This document shows, piece by piece, positions 43,688-52,646 of a stretch of DNA of 64,000 nucleotides. Source of the stretch: Bacteroidota bacterium (GTDB lineage: Bacteria > Bacteroidota > Bacteroidia > Bacteroidales > FEN-979); NCBI GenBank assembly GCA_026391805.1, contig JAPLDJ010000023.1, forward strand, positions 124,001 through 188,000. Direction: 5' to 3'. Below the pieces are notes generated by a model, which was given only the letters and a program-made list of their open reading frames with translations, did no database searches and was not told the DNA's origin. Position 1 is the first letter of the stretch. Every line of letters begins with the position of its first letter. Made by a program: the position numbers and the translations under genes.

Positions 43688-43778
43688 TTCCTCCATTATT
43701 TCCGGGTTCCTGTTGAAATTTCCGCTGAAGGCGGGTGTTGTCAGTACAATTTTTCTTATTTTAGCTTTTTTCTCAGGA

Positions 43779-44843
43779 ATGAGGTTTCTACAACTGATTT
43801 TATTCCCGTTCGCGATTCTCTATGGGTTGATCATGCTGGTCAGGAACCTTCTTTACGACCTGCGGATCCTGCCTTCCGGGAGTTTCCCGGTTCCGGTGAT
43901 CACCGTGGGGAACCTTTCATTTGGCGGAACCGGGAAAACACCACATGTGGAATACCTTATCCGGCTTCTGAGCCCCGGTTTCCTTACAGCCACTCTCAGC
44001 AGGGGTTACGGAAGGGACAGCAAAGGTTTCATTCTGGGTTCAATCAAATCAAATGTAAACCACATCGGGGATGAACCCCTTCAATATGTAAGAAAATTCC
44101 ATACCATTAAAGTTGCCGTTGACGAAAACAGGGCAAGAGGCATACGCAAGCTGGTTGAGGAATTTCCTGATCTTGGCGTGGTACTGATGGATGACGGGTT
44201 CCAGCACCGCAGCGTCAAGCCGGGGCTTTCCATCCTTCTGACCGACTATCATCATCTTTATACGGAAGACCATGTTTTTCCGTCCGGGCGGTTGCGGGAA
44301 TTCCGGTCCGGGGCAAAACGGGCGGACATCATCATCGTAACCAAAACATCAAAAGTATTTTCACCCATTTCCCGCAGGCGGATCTTTGACGAGATCCGGC
44401 CGAAGTCTTCACAGCATCTTTTTTTCTCCTATATCACCTATGGTTCTCCGGTTTCTTTTCTTGACGACGAGATCCCTGTAGCCATGCAGAAACCGACAAA
44501 CATCCTTTTGTTCACCGGGATTGCAGATGATTACCCGCTCCAGGAAGAGGTCAGGAGAAGGTGTTCGTTCCTGACCGTCATAAAATTCCCTGATCATCAC
44601 CAATATACGATGAAAGACCTGGAAAACATCAGGACACGGTTTGATGATCTTCCGACCCGGAAAAAAATCATCATTACGACCGAAAAGGATATGATGCGGC
44701 TGAAAACCCCGGAGATGAGTAATTTTTTAAAGAATCTTCCGTTATTTTACCTTCCCATTGAGGTCAACTTACATGAGAAAGACAAGGAGACATTTGACAA
44801 ACTGATACTTGATTATGTTGGAAAAAATCAAAGAAACCGTTGA
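43779..44843 (+). CDS. lpxK: Tetraacyldisaccharide 4'-kinase LpxK
   Basis: This inner-membrane enzyme phosphorylates the lipid A precursor at the 4' position. The ATG at 43779 (MRFLQLILFPFAILYGLIML) gives 354 residues, the usual length; the longer frame starts with TTG at 43713 and adds an extra hydrophobic segment. The P-loop is VGNLSFGGTGKTPHVEYL (about 39-56). The catalytic region DENRARGIRKL and MDDGFQHRSVK is also present. Its end overlaps the purine nucleoside phosphorylase start by 29 bp. Confidence 0.95.
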   Translation: MRFLQLILFPFAILYGLIMLVRNLLYDLRILPSGSFPVPVITVGNLSFGGTGKTPHVEYLIRLLSPGFLTATLSRGYGRDSKGFILGSIKSNVNHIGDEPLQYVRKFHTIKVAVDENRARGIRKLVEEFPDLGVVLMDDGFQHRSVKPGLSILLTDYHHLYTEDHVFPSGRLREFRSGAKRADIIIVTKTSKVFSPISRRRIFDEIRPKSSQHLFFSYITYGSPVSFLDDEIPVAMQKPTNILLFTGIADDYPLQEEVRRRCSFLTVIKFPDHHQYTMKDLENIRTRFDDLPTRKKIIITTEKDMMRLKTPEMSNFLKNLPLFYLPIEVNLHEKDKETFDKLILDYVGKNQRNR

Positions 44844-45630
44844 CTTTTTAAAATCCCGGATATCGATCGGGCCGGAAATCGGAATCATCCTGGGAACGGG
44901 TCTTGGAGGTCTTGTCAACGAGATTGAAAAGCTTCACACCATTCCCTACGCAACCATACCCAATTTCCCGGTTTCCACGGTCGACGGCCATAACGGCCAG
45001 CTGATCTTCGGTAAAATGAGCGGGAAGAACATTGTAGCGATGCAGGGAAGGTTTCATTATTATGAAGGATATACCATGCAGGAAGTGGCATTCCCGGTGC
45101 GGGTCATGAAACTTCTCGGCATCCGGATCCTGATCGTTTCAAATGCCAGCGGCGGGGTGAACCCGGCCTTCGAAGTCGGCGACCTGATGATCATCGAAGA
45201 CCACATCAACCTGATGAAGGACAACCCGCTCATCGGACGGAACGAGAATGAACTTGGCACCCGTTTCCCCGATATGGGCCATGCCTATGATGCAGACCTG
45301 ATTGCAAAGGTATTCCGGATAGCCGAGAGCCATGATATTCATCTGAAGAAGGGAGTCTATGCTGCCGTGTCGGGACCGACCTTTGAAACCCCGGCAGAAT
45401 ACAGATACATACGAGCCATCGGCGCCGATGCCGTAGGAATGTCAACCATTCCCGAAGTCATCGCAGCCCGTCATATGGGATTGCGCTGCTTCGCTTTTTC
45501 CGTCATTTCCGACCTTGGCGTTCCCGGAAAGATCGTGGAGATCACACACAAGGATGTAATCCAGGCGGCCAGCAATGTTGAGCCGAAGATGACGATGATC
45601 CTGAAGGAGATGATCGGATCGCTCGACTAA
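44815..45630 (+). CDS. punA: Purine nucleoside phosphorylase (PNP-II type, trimeric)
   Basis: This salvage enzyme cleaves (deoxy)inosine and guanosine with phosphate. From the ATG at 44815 it has 271 residues; an in-frame TTG lies 6 bp earlier. Family features: GIILGTGLGGLVNEIE at the phosphate site, MQGRFHYYEGYTMQEVAFPV, SNASGGVNPAFEVGDLMIIE, GPTFETPAEYRYIR and GMSTIPEVIAARHMG. Its start overlaps lpxK, so the two are translationally coupled although functionally unrelated. It converges with the 45627 gene with a 4-bp overlap of stop codons. Confidence 0.95.
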   Translation: MLEKIKETVDFLKSRISIGPEIGIILGTGLGGLVNEIEKLHTIPYATIPNFPVSTVDGHNGQLIFGKMSGKNIVAMQGRFHYYEGYTMQEVAFPVRVMKLLGIRILIVSNASGGVNPAFEVGDLMIIEDHINLMKDNPLIGRNENELGTRFPDMGHAYDADLIAKVFRIAESHDIHLKKGVYAAVSGPTFETPAEYRYIRAIGADAVGMSTIPEVIAARHMGLRCFAFSVISDLGVPGKIVEITHKDVIQAASNVEPKMTMILKEMIGSLD

Positions 45631-46121
45631 AAATAGACGGGAATATTAATATCCAGCACTTTTACCTTCCAGTGCACGCCTATCCTGCACTTTTTCTGGT
45701 GGAACGGAATGAGCAGCACGCCGGCAGCAATGAGTGAGCCGCCGATAATCAGTGTATTTTGCTCGATGACCAGTTCATGATTGATAAGGTTGTTGAAAGA
45801 ATCCAGAATAATATAACCTGCACCGGCAATCAATAACAGGTTTGTCATCAACTTGGGTAAATACGTCGGATGATAAACTGCCCCAATATCTGAAAGCGGT
45901 ACCATTGTTCTTACACCAACGATAATGGCAGTGTCAGAACTGATCCAGAGATAATTCTTCAGGATCCTGTGATCCTTCCTGGTCTGAATCTTAATGTCAT
46001 CCCCTGACCGGTATGCATATCTCCTGGATGTACCGATTTTTTCAACAACCAGCGTCTTCTGCTGGGCATAGCCAGCCAATGAAGCAGCCAGAAAAGCCAG
46101 AATAAAAATCCTCTTCATCAT
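45627..46121 (-). CDS. Secreted or membrane protein of unknown function
   Basis: The 164-residue protein begins with a signal peptide (MMKRIFILAFLAASLAGYAQ) and then KTLVVEKIGTSRRYAYRSGD. Two hydrophobic helices lie at about residues 91-106 and 121-140 (LLLIAGAGYIILDSF; LIIGGSLIAAGVLLI). It ends with VHWKVKVLDINIPVYF. No family is recognised. The longer frame to 46304 reads through a palindromic intergenic repeat and is rejected. It converges with the phosphorylase gene with overlapping stops. Confidence 0.72.
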   Translation of the reverse strand: MMKRIFILAFLAASLAGYAQQKTLVVEKIGTSRRYAYRSGDDIKIQTRKDHRILKNYLWISSDTAIIVGVRTMVPLSDIGAVYHPTYLPKLMTNLLLIAGAGYIILDSFNNLINHELVIEQNTLIIGGSLIAAGVLLIPFHQKKCRIGVHWKVKVLDINIPVYF

Positions 46122-46167
46122 TGTAAGTAAACTCAATACGAAGATAATCATTTTTTCGGCACAATGA

Positions 46168-46208
46168 CCCCACCCTGTCCTCCCCTTCAAGGGGAGGGTT
46201 GGGGAGGG
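46168..46208. repeat. Palindromic C/G-rich intergenic repeat
   Basis: CCTCCCCTT (46179-46187) and AAGGGGAGG (46189-46197) pair around one C, flanked by CCCCACCCTG and GTTGGGGAGGG. Elements of this type are widespread between Bacteroidota genes (from memory). It lies between two divergent genes. Confidence 0.7.
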
Positions 46209-46235
46209 ATCATTCAGATAAAAAAGAGAATTGAT

Positions 46236-46243
46236 TACATTTG
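46236..46243 (+). promoter_or_regulatory. -7 box of the LpxR-like gene, very near the start codon
   Basis: TACATTTG matches TAnnTTTG and ends only 8 bp before the ATG at 46252, so the mRNA would have almost no leader. Confidence 0.6.
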
Positions 46244-46251
46244 TCCGGCTT

Positions 46252-47547
46252 ATGAGGAAGTGGTTTACCGTTATATTTCTTACCCTTGTTCTCGTACGGT
46301 GCAATTACAATGAGGAGCAAAATGCTCCTTCAAAGGATGCAGGTATGAAAAAGCCTCCTATGGTTCATTCCCTTCCGCAGGCTAAAGAAAAACCAAGCAA
46401 TCTTATACCCGCGAATCCTGCAATACATCCGGTAAATCATCCTGAAAAAAAGAAAAGAACAAAAAAACCCGGGACCATCATTGAACAAACTGCGCCTTCG
46501 CTGAAGCGAACCGTAGATACAACCCTGATCCGAAAACTGATGGAACTGGCCTGTGCCGGTCTTGAGATCGATCTCAGGGAGCCGGTCAACCGGGAGTATC
46601 TTTTTTCGCCTGTTGAGAATCCTGAGTTCTCCTCGATGATACAGCTGAGTCATGAAAGGGCGATCCGGATCAACTTTGATAACGACATCTTTGACAACAC
46701 CGACCGTTATTACACCAACGGCATCCGGTTTGATTTCATCAGCCCGTTCCTTAAACAATTCCCGCTGTCGTGGCTGATGGTCCCGTATTGGGGAAACGGG
46801 ATCAACTATTATGGTCTCTCGATCACCCAGAACATGTATACTCCTTACACAACGAAGGTCGGGGGAATTCATAATGGCGACCGGCCCTATGCCGCATGCC
46901 TGTTTGTGGGCAGTTCCAAGATTTCGAATGATCTTTCACACACATTCCGTCAGACCAGCGAAATTGACCTGGGCGTGATCGGCCCGTCATCCTACGGCGA
47001 TTTTGTGCAGAAGTCGTTTCATACAAGTGTGCCGACGAACAATGAACCACTCGGCTGGGAATACCAGATCCAGAACGACCTGGTGCTGAATTATAACCTC
47101 GGTTATGAAAAGGGTATTGTGAGCATGCGGAACCTGGAGCTGAACCTGAATGCGAACGGCGCCCTGGGAACCCTTTATACCAATATGAGTGGAGGATTTC
47201 AATTCCGGACCGGGCTTTTTTATCCTTATTTCAGCCCTCCTTTGTTCTCCAGGAGAACAATAAATAAAGCAAAGGGTGAATCAAATTTCCAGGCCTATTT
47301 CTTCGTAACATCGATCGCGAAACTGGTGGGTTATGATGCAACGCTTGAAGGAGGCATGCTGAACAGATCGAGTGTTTACACGCTTGAACCTGATGAGATT
47401 TCCCGGTTTGTGTACCAGGGTTCGGCAGGCCTTACGTTATCGTATGCCGGTTTCCGTCTCGACATCGAACAGTTCCTTTTAAGCCCTGAATTCCACACCG
47501 GCAGCTGGCACAAATGGGTCCACATCGGGGTCACCTTCGGCATGTGA
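46252..47547 (+). CDS. LpxR-family lipid A deacylase (outer membrane)
   Basis: This 431-residue protein starts at 46252 (MRKWFTVIFLTLVLVRCNYN), with Cys18 in a lipobox-like VLVRC. A disordered linker of about 80 residues leads to the LpxR barrel (DUF2219). The core motifs are RINFDNDIFDNTDRYYTNGI with the catalytic-site Asn/Asp, GGIHNGDRPYAACLFVGS, and SFHTSVPTNNEPLGWEYQI with the conserved His. LpxR removes the 3'-acyloxyacyl chain of lipid A. It stands near lpxK and, with the PagL-like gene at 32682, suggests lipid A remodelling. The N-terminal linker is not part of LpxR from enteric bacteria. Confidence 0.88.
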   Translation: MRKWFTVIFLTLVLVRCNYNEEQNAPSKDAGMKKPPMVHSLPQAKEKPSNLIPANPAIHPVNHPEKKKRTKKPGTIIEQTAPSLKRTVDTTLIRKLMELACAGLEIDLREPVNREYLFSPVENPEFSSMIQLSHERAIRINFDNDIFDNTDRYYTNGIRFDFISPFLKQFPLSWLMVPYWGNGINYYGLSITQNMYTPYTTKVGGIHNGDRPYAACLFVGSSKISNDLSHTFRQTSEIDLGVIGPSSYGDFVQKSFHTSVPTNNEPLGWEYQIQNDLVLNYNLGYEKGIVSMRNLELNLNANGALGTLYTNMSGGFQFRTGLFYPYFSPPLFSRRTINKAKGESNFQAYFFVTSIAKLVGYDATLEGGMLNRSSVYTLEPDEISRFVYQGSAGLTLSYAGFRLDIEQFLLSPEFHTGSWHKWVHIGVTFGM

Positions 47548-47598
47548 TTGTTGAAAAATAAATCCCGCGGCAACGGCTCGCCCCTCGCGAAAATGACC

Positions 47599-47606
47599 TA
47601 CTTTTG
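47599..47606 (+). promoter_or_regulatory. -7 box of dnaB, adjoining the start codon
   Basis: TACTTTTG ends 4 bp before the ATG at 47611. The transcript would start at or inside the codon, so translation may be leaderless or begin at the next in-frame ATG (47635). Confidence 0.6.
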
Positions 47607-47610
47607 AGGC

Positions 47611-49176
47611 ATGGAAGAATTTAGTAACAATGCAATGGAACCGGGCAGCCCCGGAAGAGTCGTCCCGTCCTCCGGTCAAGGCCTGGTAAGAAGAAAACCA
47701 AGGAAAGCTCCGGTTCCGGACATGGCCTTCGAGCATGGTAAAGTTCCGCCGCAGGCCGTGGACCTGGAAGAGGCTGTGCTGGGCGCCATGATGCTCGAAA
47801 AAGACAAGCTTGGAGCTGTCATTGAACTGCTGAAGCCGGAGGTTTTTTATAAAACCGAGCACCAGTTAATCTTCGCTGCCATCATGCGTTTGTTCGCCCA
47901 GGTAAAACCGGTGGATATCCTGACGGTTACCGATGAACTCAGGCAATCCGGCGAACTGGAAATGGTGGGCGGTCCATACTATATTGCCATGCTGACCAAC
48001 CGGGTCGCATCTTCCGCAAACATTGAATTTCATACAAGGATCATTCTTCAGAAACACATCCAGCGCGAGCTGATCCGCATTTCATCCGCCATCATAAAAG
48101 ATGCTTTCGAAGACACCACCGACGTTTTTGACCTGCTGGACCGGGCCGAAAGCAGCCTGTTTACCGTCAGTGAGAGCAGTTTACGCAGGAATGTCAGGAG
48201 CATGCAGTCGCTGGTGAAGGAGGCTGTTGCTGAAATTGCAGCCGGCCGGGCCCACGAGGGTCACCTCCGCGGCGTTGGTTCGGGTTTTACAGATATCGAC
48301 AGGATCACAGCCGGCTGGCAGCGGTCCGACCTGATCATCCTGGCTTCCCGGCCGGGGATGGGAAAAACAGCATTTGCGCTGACCATGGCGAGGAATATCG
48401 CTGTGGATTTCAAGAAACCGGTTGCCCTTTTCTCCCTTGAAATGTCGGGGGTTCAGCTGGTCACCCGTCTGATCGCCAGTGAAACGGAAATCAGTGCCGA
48501 AAAACTGAGGCGCGGCGACCTGGAAGAATATGAGTGGGAACAGCTCAACTCGCGGATAACCCCGCTCATCGATGCCCCGCTGTTTATTGATGATACCCCA
48601 GCCTTGACCATCTTCGAACTCCGGGCCAAGTGCAGAAGGATGAAAACGCAGCATAACATCGAAGTGGTCATCCTCGACTATCTTCAGCTCATGCAGGGGG
48701 CGCCGGAGCACAAGGGAAACCGTGAGCAGGAGATCAGCAATATTTCGCGGTCGCTGAAGGCACTGTCAAAGGAGCTTGATGTTCCGATTATCGCCCTGTC
48801 GCAGCTGAGCCGCGAAGTCGAAAAACGTCTCGTGAAGAAACCCATTCTTTCCGACCTTCGTGAATCCGGTTCAATTGAACAGGATGCCGACATGGTCCTT
48901 TTCATTTACCGTCCCGAATACTACAAACTGAATGAGGAAGATTACGAAGGCCCGGTTGAAGGGGTTGCGGAGATCAGCATTGCAAAGAACCGTAACGGCG
49001 CGACAAAGGATATCAAGCTGAAATTTATCGCCCGCTTTGCAAAATTCACGGACATGGAGGTCGATTACGCATCCATGAATACTATTTCCCCCAGTTCATC
49101 GTTCGAATCTCCGGCAAGGACCCGAACGGTCATGTCAAAAATGGATGATGACGACAGGAATGAACCTCAATTTTAA
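47611..49176 (+). CDS. dnaB: Replicative DNA helicase DnaB
   Basis: The 521-residue ring helicase has the DnaB N-terminal primase-binding domain (about 50-150; PPQAVDLEEAVLGAMMLEKD) and the RecA-like helicase domain with Walker A SRPGMGKTAFAL (about 247-258), Walker B EVVILDYLQLMQ, the arginine-bearing GNREQEISNISRSLKALSKE, and DLRESGSIEQDADMVLFIYR. No intein is present. It has an N-terminal extension of about 40 polar residues. The end overlaps the following secreted-protein gene by 17 bp. Confidence 0.98.
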   Translation: MEEFSNNAMEPGSPGRVVPSSGQGLVRRKPRKAPVPDMAFEHGKVPPQAVDLEEAVLGAMMLEKDKLGAVIELLKPEVFYKTEHQLIFAAIMRLFAQVKPVDILTVTDELRQSGELEMVGGPYYIAMLTNRVASSANIEFHTRIILQKHIQRELIRISSAIIKDAFEDTTDVFDLLDRAESSLFTVSESSLRRNVRSMQSLVKEAVAEIAAGRAHEGHLRGVGSGFTDIDRITAGWQRSDLIILASRPGMGKTAFALTMARNIAVDFKKPVALFSLEMSGVQLVTRLIASETEISAEKLRRGDLEEYEWEQLNSRITPLIDAPLFIDDTPALTIFELRAKCRRMKTQHNIEVVILDYLQLMQGAPEHKGNREQEISNISRSLKALSKELDVPIIALSQLSREVEKRLVKKPILSDLRESGSIEQDADMVLFIYRPEYYKLNEEDYEGPVEGVAEISIAKNRNGATKDIKLKFIARFAKFTDMEVDYASMNTISPSSSFESPARTRTVMSKMDDDDRNEPQF

Positions 49177-50440
49177 GCGGATCCGTTTTTTCTTCATGAT
49201 TTTTTTGCTGTTCCTCATGCAGGGATTGCAAGCTGCATACCTGCTGATCCCCATGGACGAGACGCAGAAAAACCATTTGAAAGCCTATGGCATTGCCTAC
49301 TGGATCCTGAAGCATGACGTTGAAGTGGATTGGCTGCTGAATTACCGGGGAGGGAGTTTCATGTCGCAGTATTCCAAGGCAACTGAAAATGAATGTGTGA
49401 TCCGGGGCGTTTCCTTCGAGGTCCTCGCCGATGTTCAGGCATCTGCCATCCTGCAGGAGATTGCTGATCCGCAGGTCAACATGGAGAACATGAAACTGCA
49501 TAAGGCTCCGAAGATCGCGGTTTATTCGCCAAAGAACAAGCTTCCGTGGGATGATGCTGTAACACTGGTACTGACCTATGCCGAAATCCCTTATGATGTG
49601 GTGTATGATGAGGAGATCATGTCGGGAGTATTACCGTTGTACAACTGGCTGCACCTCCATCATGAGGATTTTACCGGACAGTATGGCAAATTCTGGGCAG
49701 TTTACCGTAACTATCCCTGGTACCAGGAAGACGTAAGGGTGAATGAAGCCATTGCCACCAAGTTCGGGTTTTCAAAAGTTTCCCAGCTCAAGCTGTCGGT
49801 TGCGGAAAAGATCAGGGATTTCGTGGCCGGCGGAGGTTACATGTTTGCCATGTGTTCTGCTCCCGACAGTTATGACATTGCCCTTGCAGCCGAAAATGAC
49901 GATATCTGTGATGTGATGTTCGACGGCGATCCGCCTGATCCGAATGCACAATCGAAGCTGGACTTCAACAAATGCTTTGCATTTGAGAATTTCAGGCTGG
50001 TCATGAACCCGAATGTCTATGCCAAATCAAACATCGACGTGACGGATACCCGCCCGCGGACGGTGAACGAGACCAATGACTTATTTACCCTTTTTGATTT
50101 TTCGGCCAAGTGGGATCCCGTGCCGACCATGCTCTGCCAGGATCACGAAGCCGTGATAAAGGGTTTCATGGGACAGACTACGGCGTTCAATGAAAAATTT
50201 GTGAAGAGTTCCATCACCATCATGGGAGAAAACAAGGGACTCGGGGAAGCCCGCTATGTTCATGGTGATTATGGAAAGGGGACCTTTACCTTTTTAGGCG
50301 GACATGATCCGGAGGATTACCAGCACCTGGTAGGCGATCCTCCTACCGATCTGAGCCTGCATCCGAACTCTCCCGGGTACCGGCTGATCCTGAACAACGT
50401 ACTTTTTCCTGCTGCCAAGAAGGAAAAAAGGAAAACCTGA
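49160..50440 (+). CDS. Secreted protein of a Bacteroidota family often labelled asparagine synthetase B
   Basis: This 426-residue protein has a signal peptide (MNLNFKRIRFFFMIFLLFLM) ending near LQAA. The mature part begins YLLIPMDETQKNHLKAYGIA. Despite the common automatic label, it has neither the N-terminal Cys glutaminase site nor the ATP-pyrophosphatase P-loop of asparagine synthetase. A region like AGGGYMFAMCSAPDSYDIAL could be a GATase-like elbow and LGGHDPEDYQHLVGDPP closes the domain, but no activity is proven. The ORF could also start at 49145 or 49148; 49160 was chosen because it begins the hydrophobic leader. It overlaps dnaB. Confidence 0.78.
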   Translation: MNLNFKRIRFFFMIFLLFLMQGLQAAYLLIPMDETQKNHLKAYGIAYWILKHDVEVDWLLNYRGGSFMSQYSKATENECVIRGVSFEVLADVQASAILQEIADPQVNMENMKLHKAPKIAVYSPKNKLPWDDAVTLVLTYAEIPYDVVYDEEIMSGVLPLYNWLHLHHEDFTGQYGKFWAVYRNYPWYQEDVRVNEAIATKFGFSKVSQLKLSVAEKIRDFVAGGGYMFAMCSAPDSYDIALAAENDDICDVMFDGDPPDPNAQSKLDFNKCFAFENFRLVMNPNVYAKSNIDVTDTRPRTVNETNDLFTLFDFSAKWDPVPTMLCQDHEAVIKGFMGQTTAFNEKFVKSSITIMGENKGLGEARYVHGDYGKGTFTFLGGHDPEDYQHLVGDPPTDLSLHPNSPGYRLILNNVLFPAAKKEKRKT

Positions 50441-50445
50441 ACGGA

Positions 50446-51324
50446 TCAGTTTTTCAGCCAAAGCTTCCTTTTCAATACCTTGAACAGGGATTCATTGAAG
50501 GTATAGTAAAGCGTATCGGAGCAGCCGTCGCCTGTTACGAAATCGATGTATCCGCTGGGAACCTCCGCTGAAGGAACCTCCACGTCGATGATACCACCTA
50601 CAATCCACGGACAGCTGAATGCATCCTGCAGCGTCCCGCGGATGGATGCATTGAACGAATAGCCCCGCGAGGATTGTCCGGAAATAGCGCCCGACACAAG
50701 AAAAACAATGCTCTGACCACCCGTCAGGGATGCAGCATCCGCTTTGTAACGGTTTGTCAGGTTGGCGAGGATTGCGCCCGGACCATAATATTTATTCATG
50801 TAACCGTATCTGACCGTATTTAAAAACACCATCTGGCCCTGGGGATTGATCCCTTCGTTGACAATGCTGTCGATTCCGGTGACAGTTCCGCGATCCTCAG
50901 AATAATAATCAAAAATGACCCGCGCGGAAATGCCGGTTTGAAGGATGTCTCCAGAAAGGTTCACCCGGATAACTCCGAAACGTTCCACGCTGTCAGGACA
51001 TGGTACCCCGTAGAATGTAAAACGATATTGTCTTTTTGTTGAATCATAGGTTATTCCTGCTCCATCAATCGTTGCATGGCCTGTATTCTGCACCTCAGCA
51101 TTCAGCCGAGATTTTATCAGCAGGTTAAAGATCGTGGAATAAGAACTTATGGAAAGGATCACATCGTTGGCCACATTCTTATCAGGCAACAGATCAAATG
51201 ACTCGTTCTTTTTGCATGACTGTCCGAAAAAAAGAATTATCAGACCGAGCAGTAAGATTGCAGCTCTCTTCACAAAACCGTTGATTTCATACAAAGGTAC
51301 CGATTTACTGTTATTTCCGGTCAT
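50446..51324 (-). CDS. Lipoprotein of unknown function
   Basis: With the ATG at 51324 the protein has 292 residues and a hydrophobic segment ending in the lipobox FGQSC (ILFFGQSCKKN). An in-frame GTG at 51273 would remove the leader overlapping folA and give a more typical lipoprotein start; both are possible. The rest is a beta-rich domain (GDILQTGISARVIFDYYSED; GAISGQSSRGYSFNASIRGT). No family is recognised. It is the last gene of the thyA-folA group and converges with the 49160 gene. Confidence 0.7.
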   Translation of the reverse strand: MTGNNSKSVPLYEINGFVKRAAILLLGLIILFFGQSCKKNESFDLLPDKNVANDVILSISSYSTIFNLLIKSRLNAEVQNTGHATIDGAGITYDSTKRQYRFTFYGVPCPDSVERFGVIRVNLSGDILQTGISARVIFDYYSEDRGTVTGIDSIVNEGINPQGQMVFLNTVRYGYMNKYYGPGAILANLTNRYKADAASLTGGQSIVFLVSGAISGQSSRGYSFNASIRGTLQDAFSCPWIVGGIIDVEVPSAEVPSGYIDFVTGDGCSDTLYYTFNESLFKVLKRKLWLKN

Positions 51325-51796
51325 AAATAAGATACGAATAGGAGAACCCGAGGCCTTCATCCGGAGGAAGATCTTCCCGGGAAACAAGATCCCATTCCTC
51401 AAAATTAATCTCAGGGAAGAAGACATCACCATCATATACTTTATGTACCCTTGTAAGGTACAACCGCTCAGTATGAGGCAGGAATTGCTGATACACCGAG
51501 GCCCCTCCTATAATAAAATTTTCCTCTCCTGTCATGCAATGATCCAATGCTTCACCGATTGAATAGACCACTGTACATCCCTCAAAGTTGTCTGAAGGGT
51601 TATCCGTTATCACAATGTTCTCACGATTTTTCAGCGGCCGGAAAGGCAATGAAAGATAGGTTTTTTTGCCCATGATGACCTTGTGGCCCGTTGTGATTTG
51701 CTTGAACCGTTTCAGGTCTTCCGGGATGTGCCAGAGCAGGTCATTGTTCTTCCCGATGGCATAATTTTCAGCGATGGCAACGATGATGGATATCAT
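51311..51796 (-). CDS. folA: Dihydrofolate reductase
   Basis: The 161-residue enzyme reduces dihydrofolate with NADPH. It has the family core: MISIIVAIAENYAIGKNNDL, then LWHIPEDLKRFK with the active-site acidic residue, TGHKVIMGKKTYLSLP, and NFIIGGASVYQQFLPHTERL, then YLTRV. It is 14 bp behind thyA, whose reaction makes its substrate, and overlaps the lipoprotein start by 14 bp. Confidence 0.97.
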   Translation of the reverse strand: MISIIVAIAENYAIGKNNDLLWHIPEDLKRFKQITTGHKVIMGKKTYLSLPFRPLKNRENIVITDNPSDNFEGCTVVYSIGEALDHCMTGEENFIIGGASVYQQFLPHTERLYLTRVHKVYDGDVFFPEINFEEWDLVSREDLPPDEGLGFSYSYLIYDRK

Positions 51797-51810
51797 TTCG
51801 TGATCATTTG

Positions 51811-52605
51811 TTAAACAGCTATCTGCCCTTTGATGTGGGGATGTGCATGGTAACCAACAAGTGTGAAGTCCGAAAATGCGAAGTCCGAAATATTTTTGAT
51901 GTCCGGGTTCAGTTTCATCTCAGGCGAAGGGTAAGGTGTACGTGTGAGCTGAAGCTTTACCTGTTCGATGTGGTTCAGGTAGATGTGGGCATCGCCGAGG
52001 GTATGGACAAACTGGCCCGGTTTCAGCCCTGTGACCTGTGCCATCATCATGGTCAGGAATGCATAGGATGCTATGTTGAAAGGCACGCCGAGGAATATGT
52101 CACAGCTCCGCTGGTACATCTGGCAGGACAGCTTATCTCCTGCCACATAAAACTGGAACAGGAGATGACACGGCGGAAGCGCCATTTTATCCAGTTCTCC
52201 CACATTCCATGCACTAACGATGTGCCTTCTCGAGTCGGGATTATTTTTTATCGATTCTATAACCCTGCTGATCTGGTCGACATGGGTGCCGTCGGGTTTC
52301 GGCCATGAACGCCACTGGTAGCCATAAACCGGGCCCAGTTCACCATCTGGCCCTGCCCATTCATCCCATATAGTTACACCATTTTCCTTCAGATATTGAA
52401 TGTTCGTACTCCCCTTCAGGAACCAAAGTAGTTCGTGAAGGATCGATTTCAGGTGGAGTTTCTTCGTTGTAAGTAAAGGAAAACCCTGCTGCAGGTCAAA
52501 CCGCATCTGGTAGCCGAAGACGCTGATGGTACCGGTCCCCGTCCGGTCATTTTTCCGGTAACCGGTTTTCATCACATGGTCAAGCAGGTCAAGGTATTGT
52601 TTCAT
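51811..52605 (-). CDS. thyA: Thymidylate synthase
   Basis: The 264-residue enzyme methylates dUMP to dTMP with methylene-tetrahydrofolate. It has the normal E. coli-like length and motifs: [20 protein letters not shown], the substrate-site [20 protein letters not shown], the catalytic Cys in [14 protein letters not shown], and [14 protein letters not shown]. The last stretch PHIKGQIAV ends with the mobile C-terminal tail. folA follows after 14 bp and a nucleoside transporter precedes it, forming a thymidylate module. Confidence 0.98.
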   Translation of the reverse strand: MKQYLDLLDHVMKTGYRKNDRTGTGTISVFGYQMRFDLQQGFPLLTTKKLHLKSILHELLWFLKGSTNIQYLKENGVTIWDEWAGPDGELGPVYGYQWRSWPKPDGTHVDQISRVIESIKNNPDSRRHIVSAWNVGELDKMALPPCHLLFQFYVAGDKLSCQMYQRSCDIFLGVPFNIASYAFLTMMMAQVTGLKPGQFVHTLGDAHIYLNHIEQVKLQLTRTPYPSPEMKLNPDIKNISDFAFSDFTLVGYHAHPHIKGQIAV

Positions 52606-52610
52606 TTACG

Positions 52611-52631
52611 GGTTACTGGTTACTGGTTACA
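52611..52631. repeat. Heptamer tandem repeat (GGTTACT type)
   Basis: Three 7-bp units, GGTTACT, GGTTACT and GGTTACA, fill half of the spacer between thyA and the MFS gene. Confidence 0.7.
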
Positions 52632-52646
52632 GTTCACGATTAATGT

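Noticed and set aside
46122-46304. Longer start for the secreted protein at 45627
   Set aside because: It crosses a palindromic intergenic repeat, and the signal peptide begins at 46121.
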